Assembly: GCA_963839175.1 (NCBI GenBank)
Contig: CAWIUB010000050.1
Coordinates: 186,001 to 250,000, forward strand
Source: CAWIUB01 sp963839175
Lineage (GTDB): Bacteria > Actinomycetota > Actinomycetes > Mycobacteriales > Jatrophihabitantaceae
Reading direction: 5' to 3'
Length of the DNA stretch: 64,000 bases
Below the pieces are notes generated by a model. That model searched no databases, had not been told where the DNA came from, and worked only from the letters and a program-made list of their open reading frames with translations. This document shows positions 39,674 through 50,995 of the stretch, piece after piece (the stretch's first letter is position 1; the number at the start of each line of letters is the position of its first letter). The position numbers and the translations under genes are program-made.

Positions 39674-40776
39674 GTCCGGTGACCGGACAGTGACACCGGC
39701 ACCCGCCGCGCCCCCCACGACCCTGCTGTCCCCGCGTAGACCCCCGGCAGCCGCGTGCCGCAGGCACGGCAGCAGCCGTCCTCGGTCAGCTGGTAACGGT
39801 CGATGACGTACCAGTCGCGCACCACCACCGGGTCGCCACAACCGGGGCAGTAGGTGGAGCCGCCTTCCGAGTCGTGGACGTTGCCCGTGTAGACGAACTG
39901 CAGGCCGTTGGCCAGTGCGATCCGGCGGGCCCGGGACAGCGTCGCCGGCGGGGTCGGCGGGATGTCGCGCATCTTGTAATCGGGGTGGAACGCGGTGAAA
40001 TGCAGGGGCACGTCTGGGCCGAGGTGCTCGGCGATCCATCGGGTCTCGGCGTCGATCTCGGCGTCGGAGTCGTTCTGGCCGGGAATCAGCAAAGTGGTGA
40101 TCTCGAACCACACGTCGGTCTCGTGCCGCAGATAGCGCAGCGTGTCGAGCACGGCGTCGAGGCGTGCGGCGCACACCCGGTGGTAGAAGTCCTCGGTGAA
40201 CGCCTTCAGGTCCACGTTCGCGGCATCCATGTGGGTGTAGAACTCGCGCCGCGGCTCGGGGCAGATATACCCGGCGGTGACGGCAATCGTCTTGATGCCG
40301 CGCTCGTGGCAGGCATCGGCCACCGCGATGGCGTACTCGAGGAAGATCACCGGGTCGTTGTAGGTGAAGGCGACGCTGCGGCAGCCCAGCGCCACGGCCG
40401 CGTCGGCCAGCGCCTCCGGCGAGGCACTGTCGGCGAGCGTGTCGATCTCGCGTGACTTGGAGATATCCCAGTTCTGGCAGAACTTGCACGCCAGGTTGCA
40501 GCCGGCCGTCCCGAACGACAGCACCGGCGTGCCCGGCAGGAAGTGGTTCAGCGGCTTCTTCTCCACCGGGTCGATACAGAACCCGCTGGACCGGCCGTAC
40601 GAGGTCAGGACGATCTGGTCGTCGACCCGTCCGCGTACGAAACACAGGCCGCGCTGACCTTCGTGCAGCCGGCAGGCACGGGGGCACACGTCGCATTGCA
40701 CCCGGCCGTCGTCGAGCCGATGCCAGTACCGCGTCGGGATCGTGAATCGATCGGCGACGTCGAGTTCGGTACCCAT
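39670..40776 (-). CDS. amrS: AmmeMemoRadiSam radical SAM protein (AmrS)
   Basis: A 368-residue radical SAM enzyme. N-terminal cysteines CDVCPRACRLHEGQRGLC precede the cluster motif GTAGCNLACKFCQNWDIS (CxxxCxxC near residue 92). FTYNDPVIFLEYAIAVAD and VTAGYICPEPRREFY are typical of the AmrS group. A C-terminal zinc-ribbon (CPGCGDPVVVRD and CCRACGTRLPG) is an extension. It occurs with AmrB (MEMO) as usual, but no AMMECR1-domain gene is nearby. The substrate of the AMMECR1-MEMO-radical SAM system is not established. Confidence 0.92.
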   Translation of the reverse strand: MGTELDVADRFTIPTRYWHRLDDGRVQCDVCPRACRLHEGQRGLCFVRGRVDDQIVLTSYGRSSGFCIDPVEKKPLNHFLPGTPVLSFGTAGCNLACKFCQNWDISKSREIDTLADSASPEALADAAVALGCRSVAFTYNDPVIFLEYAIAVADACHERGIKTIAVTAGYICPEPRREFYTHMDAANVDLKAFTEDFYHRVCAARLDAVLDTLRYLRHETDVWFEITTLLIPGQNDSDAEIDAETRWIAEHLGPDVPLHFTAFHPDYKMRDIPPTPPATLSRARRIALANGLQFVYTGNVHDSEGGSTYCPGCGDPVVVRDWYVIDRYQLTEDGCCRACGTRLPGVYAGTAGSWGARRVPVSLSGHRT

Positions 40777-40876
40777 GCCAGTTCCCTCACAGCCGGCCAG
40801 CCCTGCTGCCGGGCCCTGGCATCAACGATAGGCCTGCGCCCGGACGCTGGCCGGATCCGTGCGGGTGGGATGTGGC

Positions 40877-41335
40877 TCAGCGGTGCGGCTGGCCGGCCGG
40901 GGCCGGGTCGCCGGCCCCCATCCCGGTCTCCACCTTGGTGACCTTGAGGTCCTTGTCGAACTTGACGGTCACCAGGCTGCCGTCGGCCTTGGTCATGTGC
41001 GCCTCGTAGGCAGCGTCGCCGGCGTCGGTCTCGACGCGGTACACGGTGCCACCCGGCACGGCCTTCAAGGCCGCTGCCTTGAGGGTTGCCGCCACGCTGG
41101 CGCTCACCGACTTCTCGTCGCTGCGAATGGGAGCGGCGCCACCGTGATCACGAGGCTGGCTCGGTGCGGCGGCACTGCTAGACGCGCTGGACGAGGGAGA
41201 GGCCGACTGTGCGCCGGCTGCCACCGCGGTGGCGCCGATCGCGCCAGCTGCCACGCCGGCGCCGACGAGGGCGATCTTCAGCCCGGCGCGCATCCGCCGT
41301 GGTGAGGCAGGTGCGGTGCGGGGTTCTTCACTCAT
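40877..41335 (-). CDS. PepSY-like exported or membrane-anchored protein
   Basis: A 152-residue protein with a basic N-terminus, one hydrophobic segment (LKIALVGAGVAAGAIGATAV, residues 19-38) and a Ser/Ala-rich linker. The C-terminal domain (about 75-140) reads LKAVPGGTVYRVETDAGDAA and YEAHMTKADGSLVTVKFDKD, the PepSY-type pattern. AAGGAGATAACC precedes ATG 41335. It is probably extracytoplasmic and anchored. A regulatory or protease-inhibitory role is known for some PepSY proteins but cannot be assumed here. Confidence 0.75.
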   Translation of the reverse strand: MSEEPRTAPASPRRMRAGLKIALVGAGVAAGAIGATAVAAGAQSASPSSSASSSAAAPSQPRDHGGAAPIRSDEKSVSASVAATLKAAALKAVPGGTVYRVETDAGDAAYEAHMTKADGSLVTVKFDKDLKVTKVETGMGAGDPAPAGQPHR

Positions 41336-41552
41336 GATGGGTTATCTCCTTCGGCCTGTCGCGGCTGTGACGATGGGTTGTCCTGCACGCCTCGGGGCGT
41401 ACCGCAAACATGCGCTCGCCGGCGTCATCCTGGCCCTATCCCACGGTCAAGTCGGCCCTAAGCCCCGATGAGAGGCCGCTTTGGAGTCAGCCGAAGCGGG
41501 CGCGGTAGCGTCGGGCTCGGACTCGGTCAACGGCCGAACACGAGGGGTGCGC

Positions 41553-42305
41553 ATGCAGTACGTTGCCGTCTCCGCGCTCAGCCATGACGGGCTGGTGCGA
41601 GACCACAACGAGGACAGCCTCGTCGTCGGCCCCTGGACGTTGTGCGCCGCGGTCACGATCGTGCCGGAGACGTTCTACCTGCCGGTCGCGGCTCCGGTGG
41701 TGGTAGCCGTCGCCGACGGACTCGGCGGCCAGCCCGCGGGCGAGCAGGCCAGCTCCCTGGCGGTGCAGTGGCTCGCCCGCGCGGCGCCCAGCCTGACCGG
41801 CGAGCTGGCGCTACGCGAGGCGCTCCAGGCCTGCAACAGGGCGCTGTACGCCGAGGCCGGGCGGGACCCCGGGCGCATCGCGATGGGCACGACCGTCGCC
41901 GGGGTCGTGGTGTCCGAGCAGGTCGTGATGGTGTTCAACATCGGTGACAGCCGGGTATACGCCGTGGACGAGACGGGGCTTCGCCAGCTGAGCCTGGACG
42001 ACAACGAGCCGCCGGCACCGGGACACGCCCGCAGCCCCATCGTTACCCAGACCCTCGGCGGAGACATCGACTTCGCCCCGATCGAACCGCATATCAGCAC
42101 GCGGCCGCCCGCTGGGGCCAGCCGCTACTTGATCTGTAGCGATGGGCTCACCGACGCGGTCGACGACGCAACCATCGGTGCGATACTCGGCAGCCATCAG
42201 GGCGGCAGGGCCGCCTTCGAACTGTGGAAGGCCACGATCGACGCCGGCGCCCCTGACAACGTCACGGTTGCTCTGGTCGAGATCGGCACCGACCCCGCGG
42301 CCTGA
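41553..42305 (+). CDS. PP2C-family serine/threonine phosphatase
   Basis: A 250-residue stand-alone PP2C (PPM) phosphatase. ATG 41553 with GAGGGG upstream gives MQYVAVSALSHDGLVRDHNE, holding the first RxxNED motif. Metal and active-site motifs follow: VVAVADGLGGQPAGEQASS, IAMGTTVAGVVV, MVFNIGDSRVYAVDE, YLICSDGLTDAVDD and DNVTVALVEI. It lacks membrane or kinase domains, and a partner Ser/Thr kinase is not adjacent. It would remove phosphate from serine or threonine in signalling. Confidence 0.93.
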   Translation: MQYVAVSALSHDGLVRDHNEDSLVVGPWTLCAAVTIVPETFYLPVAAPVVVAVADGLGGQPAGEQASSLAVQWLARAAPSLTGELALREALQACNRALYAEAGRDPGRIAMGTTVAGVVVSEQVVMVFNIGDSRVYAVDETGLRQLSLDDNEPPAPGHARSPIVTQTLGGDIDFAPIEPHISTRPPAGASRYLICSDGLTDAVDDATIGAILGSHQGGRAAFELWKATIDAGAPDNVTVALVEIGTDPAA

Positions 42306-42361
42306 CTGGCTGCACGGCGTCGGTGCCGGCCGGCAGCCGCTCAGCGTGCGCGTGCCGGAGT

Positions 42362-42580
42362 TCAAGCAGCCCGGCGCCGGTTGATGATCCGGCGGATGTC
42401 GGCGACCTCGTGCTCCTCGTAGCGTCCGAGGATCGCGTCGAGCTCGTCGAGCTCGGCGGGCGTCGTGTAGCTGGACAGGTCACGTTCGAGGGCCTTGCGG
42501 GACGCGCGTTCGGCGCGCCGGGCGCGGAACTCGTCACGGATCTCCGCCCACAGCTGGGGCGGGGCGTAGCTGGTGCCCAT
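42362..42580 (-). CDS. small conserved hypothetical protein
   Basis: A 72-residue charged protein preceded by GAAAGGAC before ATG 42580. It begins MGTSYAPPQLWAEIRDEFRA and is predicted almost wholly helical, with a middle segment TTPAELDELDAILGRYEEHE and a basic end RRIINRRRAA. I recognise no named family. It is divergent from the LysR gene and may be its target. Confidence 0.7.
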   Translation of the reverse strand: MGTSYAPPQLWAEIRDEFRARRAERASRKALERDLSSYTTPAELDELDAILGRYEEHEVADIRRIINRRRAA

Positions 42581-42603
42581 GGTTCAGTCCTTTCGGATGG
42601 ATG

Positions 42604-42619
42604 CTGGTCCATGAACCAG
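42604..42619. promoter_or_regulatory. inverted repeat between the small gene and LysR
   Basis: CTGGTCCATGAACCAG has 5-bp arms around CCATGA in the 101-bp divergent spacer. AGAACCCATG is repeated further along, near 42630 and 42663. These are candidate LysR binding sites. Confidence 0.4.
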
Positions 42620-42681
42620 TGTCCGGACCGAGAACCCATGCGTCCAATGACTGGATGACATAGAACCCATGATCTACAGTC

Positions 42682-43608
42682 ATGCGAATGGACACTGACG
42701 CACTTCGGTGGTTTCAGCAGGTCGCCGACGGCGCAACGGTGACCGAGGTGAGCGACCTGGAGGCAGTCACCCAGTCGGGTGTCTCGCGTGCCCTGGCCCG
42801 AATCGAGGCAGAGGTCGGGACGCCGCTGCTGCGCCGGTCAGGAAGGGTCCTGCGCATGACGCACGCCGGCGCAGCGTTCAAGCGGCACGTCGACGCGCTG
42901 CTGCACGAACTGGACGACGGGCTGGCGGCCGTCAACCAGCTCGTCGACCCGGAGACCGGCACCGTGGCGGTCGCGTTTCAGCTCTCGTTGGGCACCTGGC
43001 TGCTGCCTGACCTGATCGGCAGCTTCCGCGTCGTCCATCCGGACGTCAGGTTCGTGCTCACCCAGGTGCGCGACGAGCTGGTGTCCTCGATCCTGGACGG
43101 ACGGCGGGTCGACCTGCAGATCAGTGCGCAGCGACCGCGGGACCCGGCCGTGCACTGGCGACCGTTGCTGGTCGAGCCGCTGCGATTGGCCCTGGCGCGC
43201 AGTCATCCGCTTGCCACGCGAGGGCGGATTCGTCTCGCGGAGCTGTCCGGCGAACCGTTTGTGTGTCTGCGGCCTACCTCGCTGCTGCGCGAACTGTGCG
43301 ACGACTTGTGCGAGCAGGCCGGATTCCGGCCCACCGTTGCTTTCGAGGGCGACGACCTGCCGACGGTCCGCGGCTTCGTCGCGGCCGGGCTGGGGGTAGC
43401 GATCGTGCCGGCGCCGCGCGAGGGATCACCCGACGCCGCCAACGGGCCGCTGCGCGAGGTGCCGATCGCCGACGCCGGAGCGTTTCGCGAGATCGGCCTG
43501 GCCTGGTCGGCCGAGCATCGACTTCTGCCCGCCGCTGAACTGTTCCGTCACCATGTGATCGAGCGGGCGAGCGCGCGACTGCTCCCCGGCATCGCCGAGG
43601 CTGACTGA
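42682..43608 (+). CDS. LysR-family transcriptional regulator
   Basis: A 308-residue LysR regulator (ATG 42682; 42688 is an alternative). The N-terminal helix-turn-helix reads DALRWFQQVADGATVTEVSD with QSGVSRALARIEAEVGTPLL and RRSGRVLRMTHAG. The C-terminal effector domain (90-295) includes GTVAVAFQLSLGTWLLPDLI and VAAGLGVAIVPAPREG. The architecture suggests sensing of a small aromatic or carboxylate. It is divergent from the 72-residue gene, and no enzyme gene is adjacent. Confidence 0.9.
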   Translation: MRMDTDALRWFQQVADGATVTEVSDLEAVTQSGVSRALARIEAEVGTPLLRRSGRVLRMTHAGAAFKRHVDALLHELDDGLAAVNQLVDPETGTVAVAFQLSLGTWLLPDLIGSFRVVHPDVRFVLTQVRDELVSSILDGRRVDLQISAQRPRDPAVHWRPLLVEPLRLALARSHPLATRGRIRLAELSGEPFVCLRPTSLLRELCDDLCEQAGFRPTVAFEGDDLPTVRGFVAAGLGVAIVPAPREGSPDAANGPLREVPIADAGAFREIGLAWSAEHRLLPAAELFRHHVIERASARLLPGIAEAD

Positions 43609-43727
43609 CTCGACCGGTTGCGTGGGCCGGCCACCTGCCGAATAAGAAGCGGCGTGTCGCTGTCAACCAGCGACCGTCCACGAATCTACCGTGATGTCGG
43701 CACCCACCGCGGCCCTGGAGAATAGTT

Positions 43728-44006
43728 ATGGCTATCCGCATCACGCCCTCGACGACCACCGCGAAGATCCAGTTCGTGCTGCCGGACGACGTCCACGACG
43801 GACCGGTGTCGGCGGTCGGCAACTTCAACGGGTGGACGCCGGGCAAGCACAAGCTCGTCCGGCGGGCCAACGGCACTCGCAGTGTCACGATCACCGTCCC
43901 TCGGGGCGAGCTCGTGCACTTCCGCTACCTCGGCGACGCCGGGCACTGGTTCGATGACCCGGACGCTCACGAGCTCCATGCCAGCGGTGGCGTCCTGCAC
44001 CTCTAG
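43728..44006 (+). CDS. stand-alone CBM48/AMPK-type glycogen-binding-like domain
   Basis: A 92-residue early-set domain. The diagnostic stretch is VSAVGNFNGWTPGKHKLVRR, like isoamylase N-terminal and AMPK-beta modules (GDFNxW). HFRYLGDAGHWFDDPDAHEL follows. The domain normally accompanies glycogen or starch enzymes, but none is present here. CCTGGAGA precedes ATG 43728. It may bind glycan or act as a regulator. From 44007 to 44245 I see nothing coding. Confidence 0.8.
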   Translation: MAIRITPSTTTAKIQFVLPDDVHDGPVSAVGNFNGWTPGKHKLVRRANGTRSVTITVPRGELVHFRYLGDAGHWFDDPDAHELHASGGVLHL

Positions 44007-44245
44007 CTCGGCGTCAGGCAACGTTTGCGCGCGTGACCACCTCACGCAGCATTCGATCCTGCGCGTGCCGCTTGCGCCAGGCGATGTAGCGCAGTTACCG
44101 AACTGGTCGTTATGCGGCCGACCACGTACCGGCGCCGTGCGGTGCGCGCGACGGCGGGGATGCTGTCGTGCGTGGTGAAACAGGCGACCAGACCGGTCAG
44201 GAATCGAGAAGCGCCGGCCCCCGAGCCGCACGTAGCGTGACGGTC

Positions 44246-44518
44246 ATGGACATCACCATTCACGCGACTTCAGGAGTGACCAGGACGGGCTCTTCCACCC
44301 AGGGAATCAAGACCGTGCTGGTGCCGGGCGGTGGACCGCAGGGCATGACCTCACCGGTGGCCTACTGGCACGTGCCAGACCTCGAGGCGAAGCTGGCCGA
44401 GGTGACCACCGCGGGTGCCACCGTTAAGGAGCCCGCGTACGACGTCGGTGGCGGCCGCCTGGTGGCCACCGTCACCGATCCCGATGGCAACGTCCTCGGG
44501 CTGCTTCAGGACCGATGA
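44246..44518 (+). CDS. short VOC family protein (internally shortened)
   Basis: A 90-residue product. MDITIHAT matches the start of a VOC subgroup and VAYWHVPDLEAKLAEVTTAG with RLVATVTDPDGNVLGLLQDR matches its C-terminal half. The central part that normally forms the first beta-alpha-beta-beta-beta module (about 30 residues) is missing, so a complete metal site is unlikely. The stop overlaps the PPOX start (ATGA). It may be a deletion derivative. Confidence 0.65.
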   Translation: MDITIHATSGVTRTGSSTQGIKTVLVPGGGPQGMTSPVAYWHVPDLEAKLAEVTTAGATVKEPAYDVGGGRLVATVTDPDGNVLGLLQDR

Positions 44519-44967
44519 GTGCCGACCCCCGCCCCCGCGCTCAGCGTCGTGGCGACACAGAGCATCGACTTACCCAGGACGTCGATGTCTGGGTGGCCAG
44601 TGCCTCGGCGGACGGTGGGCCGTATCTAGTGCCGCTGTCCTTCGAGTGGGACGGCGAGGCGCTGCTGATGGCCACGCCGACGGACAGCCCGACCGGCAGA
44701 AACCTGGCCGGCACCCGGGTCGTTCGGCTGGGGCTGGGCGAGACCCGCGACGTGTCCATGATCGAGTGCGAAGTAGAGGTCCTCGAGATCGACGCGCTGC
44801 CGCAGGAGCGGGGTGACCAGTTCGTCGCGCACACCGGCTTCGACCCTCGTGCGCTGGCCACCCCGTATCGCTGGTTCCGCCTCTCCCCGCGCCGCATCCA
44901 GGCCTGGCGCGAGGTGAACGAGCTGCCCGACCGCGAGCTGATGCGCGACGGCCGCTGGTTGGTCTGA
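44515..44967 (+). CDS. pyridoxamine 5'-phosphate oxidase-family protein
   Basis: A 150-residue split-barrel flavin- or F420-binding protein. It starts at ATG 44515 and overlaps the preceding gene by four bases. The barrel strands WVASASADGGPYLVPLSFEW and ALLMATPTDSPTGRNLAGT are typical of PPOX/F420-binding actinobacterial proteins. The C-terminal YRWFRLSPRRIQAWREVNEL closes the family pattern. It is likely a redox enzyme or binding protein of unknown substrate. Confidence 0.88.
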   Translation: MSADPRPRAQRRGDTEHRLTQDVDVWVASASADGGPYLVPLSFEWDGEALLMATPTDSPTGRNLAGTRVVRLGLGETRDVSMIECEVEVLEIDALPQERGDQFVAHTGFDPRALATPYRWFRLSPRRIQAWREVNELPDRELMRDGRWLV

Positions 44968-45009
44968 GGCCTCAGCCGGGCGACGGTCCCGGTAACAGAT
45001 GGAGACACG

Positions 45010-47280
<2,271 letters not shown>

Positions 47281-47455
47281 GGCCCTCGCGGACACCGTGC
47301 GACGAGTTCTCTCGCCTGTTTCGACGCGGCACTGGCTCGGCACGGGCTCGCGACACGCCGATCACGGCGAACCCACCGCGTCCAGCGAGATGTTGAGCTG
47401 CGCGGCCACCGGTGGCAGGGTACGAGTCGTCGCACCCGAAGGGGAGGAGCCCACC

Positions 47456-48236
47456 ATGCCCGAACGTTCGTCCTATGCACCCGGTGTCCCGTCCTGGGTC
47501 GATCTGGCAACCACCGATCCGGCGGCCGCCCGTGACTTCTACGGTCAGCTGTTCGGGTGGGAATTCGACGTCAGCCCGGACGAGCAGCTCGGTCACTACA
47601 CCACGGTGACCAAGGACGGTAAGGACGGTCGCCGGCATGGTCGGCACGCCGATGACCGAGCAGCCGCCGGCCTGGGCCACGTACTTCGCCACCGATGACG
47701 TGCAGAAGCTGTCCGAGCGGATCACCGACAACGGGGGAGCGATCGTCATGGGCCCCGATCCGATCGGACAACTCGGCTCGATGCTGGTCTGGCAGGACCC
47801 GACCGGAGCGTTCGTGGGCGCCTGGCAGGCCGGCACGCACCCCGGCGCGCAGCTGGTCAACGAGCCAGGTGCCCTCGCCTGGAACGAGCTCAACACCCGC
47901 GACCTGGACGCCGCTGCCGCGTGGTACCCGGCGATCATGCCGGTCACGGCGCATGATGTGAGCGAGGGCGAGTTCCACTACCAGACTCTGCAGGTCGACG
48001 GGCGCGACATCGCGGGGATGTGGCAGATGAGCCACGACGTCCCCGCGCAGGTGCATCCGCACTGGGCGGTCTACTTCTCCGTGGCCGACACGGATGCGGC
48101 GGTCGATCAGGCGACCGCACTCGGCGCGAGCGTCATGATGCCGGCCAAGGACTCGCCGTACGGACGCTTCGCCGGGCTCACCGATCCCCAAGGCGCCATG
48201 TTCTACGTAGTCCAGCCGCCGGTCGAGCAGGGCTAA
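47456..48236 (+). pseudogene. two-domain VOC protein with a frameshift
   Basis: ATG 47456 (GGGGAGGAG upstream) begins PERSSYAPGVPSWVDLATTD and DFYGQLFGWEFDVSPDEQLG, the first VOC domain. Near 47630 one base is missing. The rest continues in the next frame with MVGTPMTEQPPAWATYFATD, then a second VOC domain (LAWNELNTRDLDAAAAWYPA; YGRFAGLTDPQGAMFYVVQP). Joined, it would be about 260 residues, the normal length of tandem-VOC proteins similar to CFP30-type hydroxylase-annotated proteins. Decay or a sequencing error. Confidence 0.8.
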
Positions 48237-48337
48237 AGCGGATCGAGCAGTCGGCCGTCGGCGACCCGGCGGATTCCGCGGCGGGATCTGGTCGAGTGAG
48301 CGTGAGGGCGGTCGCGAACGGCCGACGAGGCACCGGA

Positions 48338-49348
48338 TTACTGCCGAAACAGCGCGCTGTAGGCGTTGAGCGCGGGCTGGCCGCCCAGGTGGGCGTACAG
48401 CACGGTGGAGTCCTTGGTGATCTCGCCGTTGCGAACGAGATCGATGAGCGCGGCCATTGACTTTCCTTCGTAGACCGGGTCGATGATCATTCCCTCCAGG
48501 CGGCCGGTCAGGCGGATCGCGTCCAAGGTCGATTGCACCGGGATGCCGTAAGCATCGCCGGCCCAGCCCGCCAGCACCGTGATCTCATCGTCGCGCAACC
48601 CCCGGCCCAGCCCGATCAGCTCCGCCGTGTTACGGGCGATCTTGGCCACCTGAGCGCGGGTCTCGCCGATCTTGGCTGAGGCGTCGATGCCCAGCACGCG
48701 CCGGGACCTCTGCTGGCCGGCGAACCCGGCGATCATCCCGGCATGGGTGCTGCCGGTAACGCTGCATACGACGACGGTGTCGAAGAAGACCTCCAGCTGC
48801 TGTTCCTGCTGCTGCACCTCGTAGGCCCAGTTCGCGAACCCGAGACCGCCCAGGCGGTGGTCAGAGGCGCCGGCTGGGATCGCGTAGGGCGTCCCGCCCT
48901 GCGATCGAACGTCCTCCAGCGCGCACTCCCAGCTCTGTTTGACGCCAATGCCGAACCCGGATTCCACCAACTCCACCTGCGCGCCCATGATCCGAGACAG
49001 CAGAATGTTGCCCACCCGGTCGTTCACTGCGTCCGGCCAATTCACCCAGCTCTCCTGCACCAGCCGCGCCTTCAAGCCCAGCTTCGCGGCCACTGCAGCG
49101 ACCTGGCGGGTGTGGTTGGACTGGACGCCTCCGATCGACACGAGGGTGTCGGCGCCCTGCGCCAGCGCCTCGGGCACCAGATACTCCAACTTGCGGGTCT
49201 TGTTCCCGCCGAAGGCCAGGCCGCTGTTGCAGTCCTCCCGCTTCGCCCAGATCCGCGCCCCGCCCAAGTGGTCAGTGAGCCGCTCCAGCGGATGTACCGG
49301 GCTCGGGCCGAACAGCAACGGGTAGCGCGGGAAGTCCTCGAGCGGCAT
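48338..49348 (-). CDS. acdS: 1-aminocyclopropane-1-carboxylate deaminase
   Basis: A 336-residue PLP enzyme that cleaves ACC, the plant ethylene precursor, to ammonia and 2-oxobutanoate. ATG 49348 follows GGAGGAC. It begins MPLEDFPRYPLLFGPSPVHP. The PLP lysine is in FGGNKTRKLEYL (Lys 50) and the nucleophilic serine in IGGVQSNHTRQ (Ser 77). Residues that separate ACC deaminase from D-cysteine desulfhydrase are of the deaminase type: Glu in DPVYEGKSM and Leu in YAHLGG. Its presence points to plant association. No Lrp-type regulator is adjacent. Confidence 0.93.
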   Translation of the reverse strand: MPLEDFPRYPLLFGPSPVHPLERLTDHLGGARIWAKREDCNSGLAFGGNKTRKLEYLVPEALAQGADTLVSIGGVQSNHTRQVAAVAAKLGLKARLVQESWVNWPDAVNDRVGNILLSRIMGAQVELVESGFGIGVKQSWECALEDVRSQGGTPYAIPAGASDHRLGGLGFANWAYEVQQQEQQLEVFFDTVVVCSVTGSTHAGMIAGFAGQQRSRRVLGIDASAKIGETRAQVAKIARNTAELIGLGRGLRDDEITVLAGWAGDAYGIPVQSTLDAIRLTGRLEGMIIDPVYEGKSMAALIDLVRNGEITKDSTVLYAHLGGQPALNAYSALFRQ

Positions 49349-49556
49349 GCGTCCTCCTGGCAACGATCCAATGCCGGCGACCATTGCGCCTTCGCCCGTC
49401 CGGCGTCAACACTCTTCATCGCCGCACGGACCGCACCCTTCTCCCAGCCGGACACGCATCCAGCGGTAGGCGCCCGGACTTCCCATTGCCGGCCCATGCC
49501 AGGGCGATTGTGACGCTCGGAGCTGGCGACATCTCTCGCTCAGCCGAGCCGCTTAC

Positions 49557-50855
49557 TCAGATCAGGGTGTCGTGGGCGGTGTTGCGTCTGGGTGTTTGCT
49601 GCGGGTCGAGCCAGGTTGGGGGTATCCAGTGGGGGAGGCCGTCGGTGATGCGGCAGGCCCAGCCGCGTTTGGCGAACTCCCGGTGGTGGAACCCGCAGAC
49701 GAGTGTCAGGTTGTCCAGGTCGGTGGGTCCGCCATCGATCCAGGGGATCACGTGGTGGGTCTGGCACCAGGCCGCCGGCCGGTCGCAGGCCGGGAAGGAG
49801 CACCCTTTGTCGCGTGCGGCCAGGGCCAGACGCTGTCCAGATGAGGCGACCCGGCGGCTGCGGCCATGGGCGAGGATCCCGCCGGTGTCGCCGAGGACGA
49901 CGGGGATGAGGTCGGCTTCGCCGGCCAGCCGCAGCGCCTCGGGGACGCTGATCAGCCCGCCGTGGCTGGTGGTGGCGACACCGAGCCGGGACTCCAGGTC
50001 GGCCAATGTCATGGTGATCAGGACGGTGGCCGGGGTGCCGCCGGCGTCGGGCAGCTCACCGCCGCGCAGGGCGCGGCGGCCGATGTCGTGCAGCGCGTCG
50101 TGGCGGCGTTGCCCGGCGCTGCGCCGGTCCGGCTGGCCGTCCGCGGCGGGCACCGGGGCGCCCAGCGCGTCCAGCCAGGCTTCGGTGACCGCGGTGCAGC
50201 CGGGGGTGAGGTAGCCGGTCAGCCGGGCCGACCCGTCCGCCAGCCGGGTCAGCGTCAGGTCGCGGCGCCGGGCGTGGTCCGCGTCGCCGGGCCGGGTGCC
50301 GTCGGGGTCCAGGCAGGCCAGCAGCCGGCGGGCCGCCTGCCCCAACTGATCCGGGTCCAGGGTGCGGGCGTGCCCGGTGAGCGCCGCCTCGACCTGCTCG
50401 GCCTGCCCGGCCGCGGCGGCGGGCAGCGCGTGCACCGTGTGCCGGATCACCGCGGCGTGCCGGTCGCCGATGGCGCCCTCGGCCTGCGCCGCGGCGACCG
50501 CCGGGAACACCGGCGGCAGCAGGTCGCCGGTCAGCGTGCGCCGCGCCCCCAGGTCCCCGGCCGCCCGCACCCGGGCCCGCGCCTCACCCGGGGCCAGGCG
50601 CAGCAGCTGCATCAGCAGCGCCGCGGTCGACGAGCAGGCCAGCTCGCCGGCGACCGCCCGGGCGTCCAGTTCGCCGATCAGCGCGTGGTCCGCCACCGGC
50701 AGCCGCCGCCGCTGCACCTCCAGCCCGCGGGCCAGCTGCAGCAGCTCGTCCCGCGACGCCGAGGTCAGGTCCAGATCGACCAGCGTGTCCACCGCGTCGG
50801 CCAGCCGCTTCACCGCCACCTCGACGGTGACGGGACTGCCTGATTCCCCGAACAT
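49557..50855 (-). CDS. DUF222/HNH endonuclease-domain protein
   Basis: A 432-residue protein of the 13E12/DUF222 type, abundant in actinobacteria. Residues about 20-330 form the helical DUF222 region (RDELLQLARGLEVQRRRLPV; PDQLGQAARRLLACLDPDG). The C-terminal HNH nuclease reads CSFPACDRPAAWCQTHHVIP, WIDGGPTDLDNLTLVCGFHH, with the zinc cysteines and His-Asn-His residues present. ATG 50855 gives MFGESGSPVTVEVAVK; an upstream extension spans tandem repeats and is unlikely coding. The role is unknown, possibly a selfish element. Confidence 0.9.
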   Translation of the reverse strand: MFGESGSPVTVEVAVKRLADAVDTLVDLDLTSASRDELLQLARGLEVQRRRLPVADHALIGELDARAVAGELACSSTAALLMQLLRLAPGEARARVRAAGDLGARRTLTGDLLPPVFPAVAAAQAEGAIGDRHAAVIRHTVHALPAAAAGQAEQVEAALTGHARTLDPDQLGQAARRLLACLDPDGTRPGDADHARRRDLTLTRLADGSARLTGYLTPGCTAVTEAWLDALGAPVPAADGQPDRRSAGQRRHDALHDIGRRALRGGELPDAGGTPATVLITMTLADLESRLGVATTSHGGLISVPEALRLAGEADLIPVVLGDTGGILAHGRSRRVASSGQRLALAARDKGCSFPACDRPAAWCQTHHVIPWIDGGPTDLDNLTLVCGFHHREFAKRGWACRITDGLPHWIPPTWLDPQQTPRRNTAHDTLI

Positions 50856-50953
50856 GTGTTTGAGGCTAGCAGTGGGGTACGACAAGAACCTGGTGGGAAT
50901 CGCAAGAAATACCAGCGGAATCTCGCTTTCAGCGAACAGTCTTCGGTGCGTGT

Positions 50954-50995
50954 CCGAGCAGCGGAATCCGAGCAGCAAATTCCGAGCAGCAAATT
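50954..50995. repeat. 14-bp tandem repeat (three units)
   Basis: CCGAGCAGCGGAAT is followed by two exact copies of CCGAGCAGCAAATT and a partial CCGAC. The array lies in the 193-bp spacer between the HNH gene and the acetoacetyl-CoA synthetase stop. The spacer holds no gene. Confidence 0.8.

Noticed and set aside
48338..49348. D-cysteine desulfhydrase as an alternative for the PLP enzyme
   Set aside because: The discriminating residues (Glu in VYEG, Leu in HLGG) are of the ACC deaminase type.
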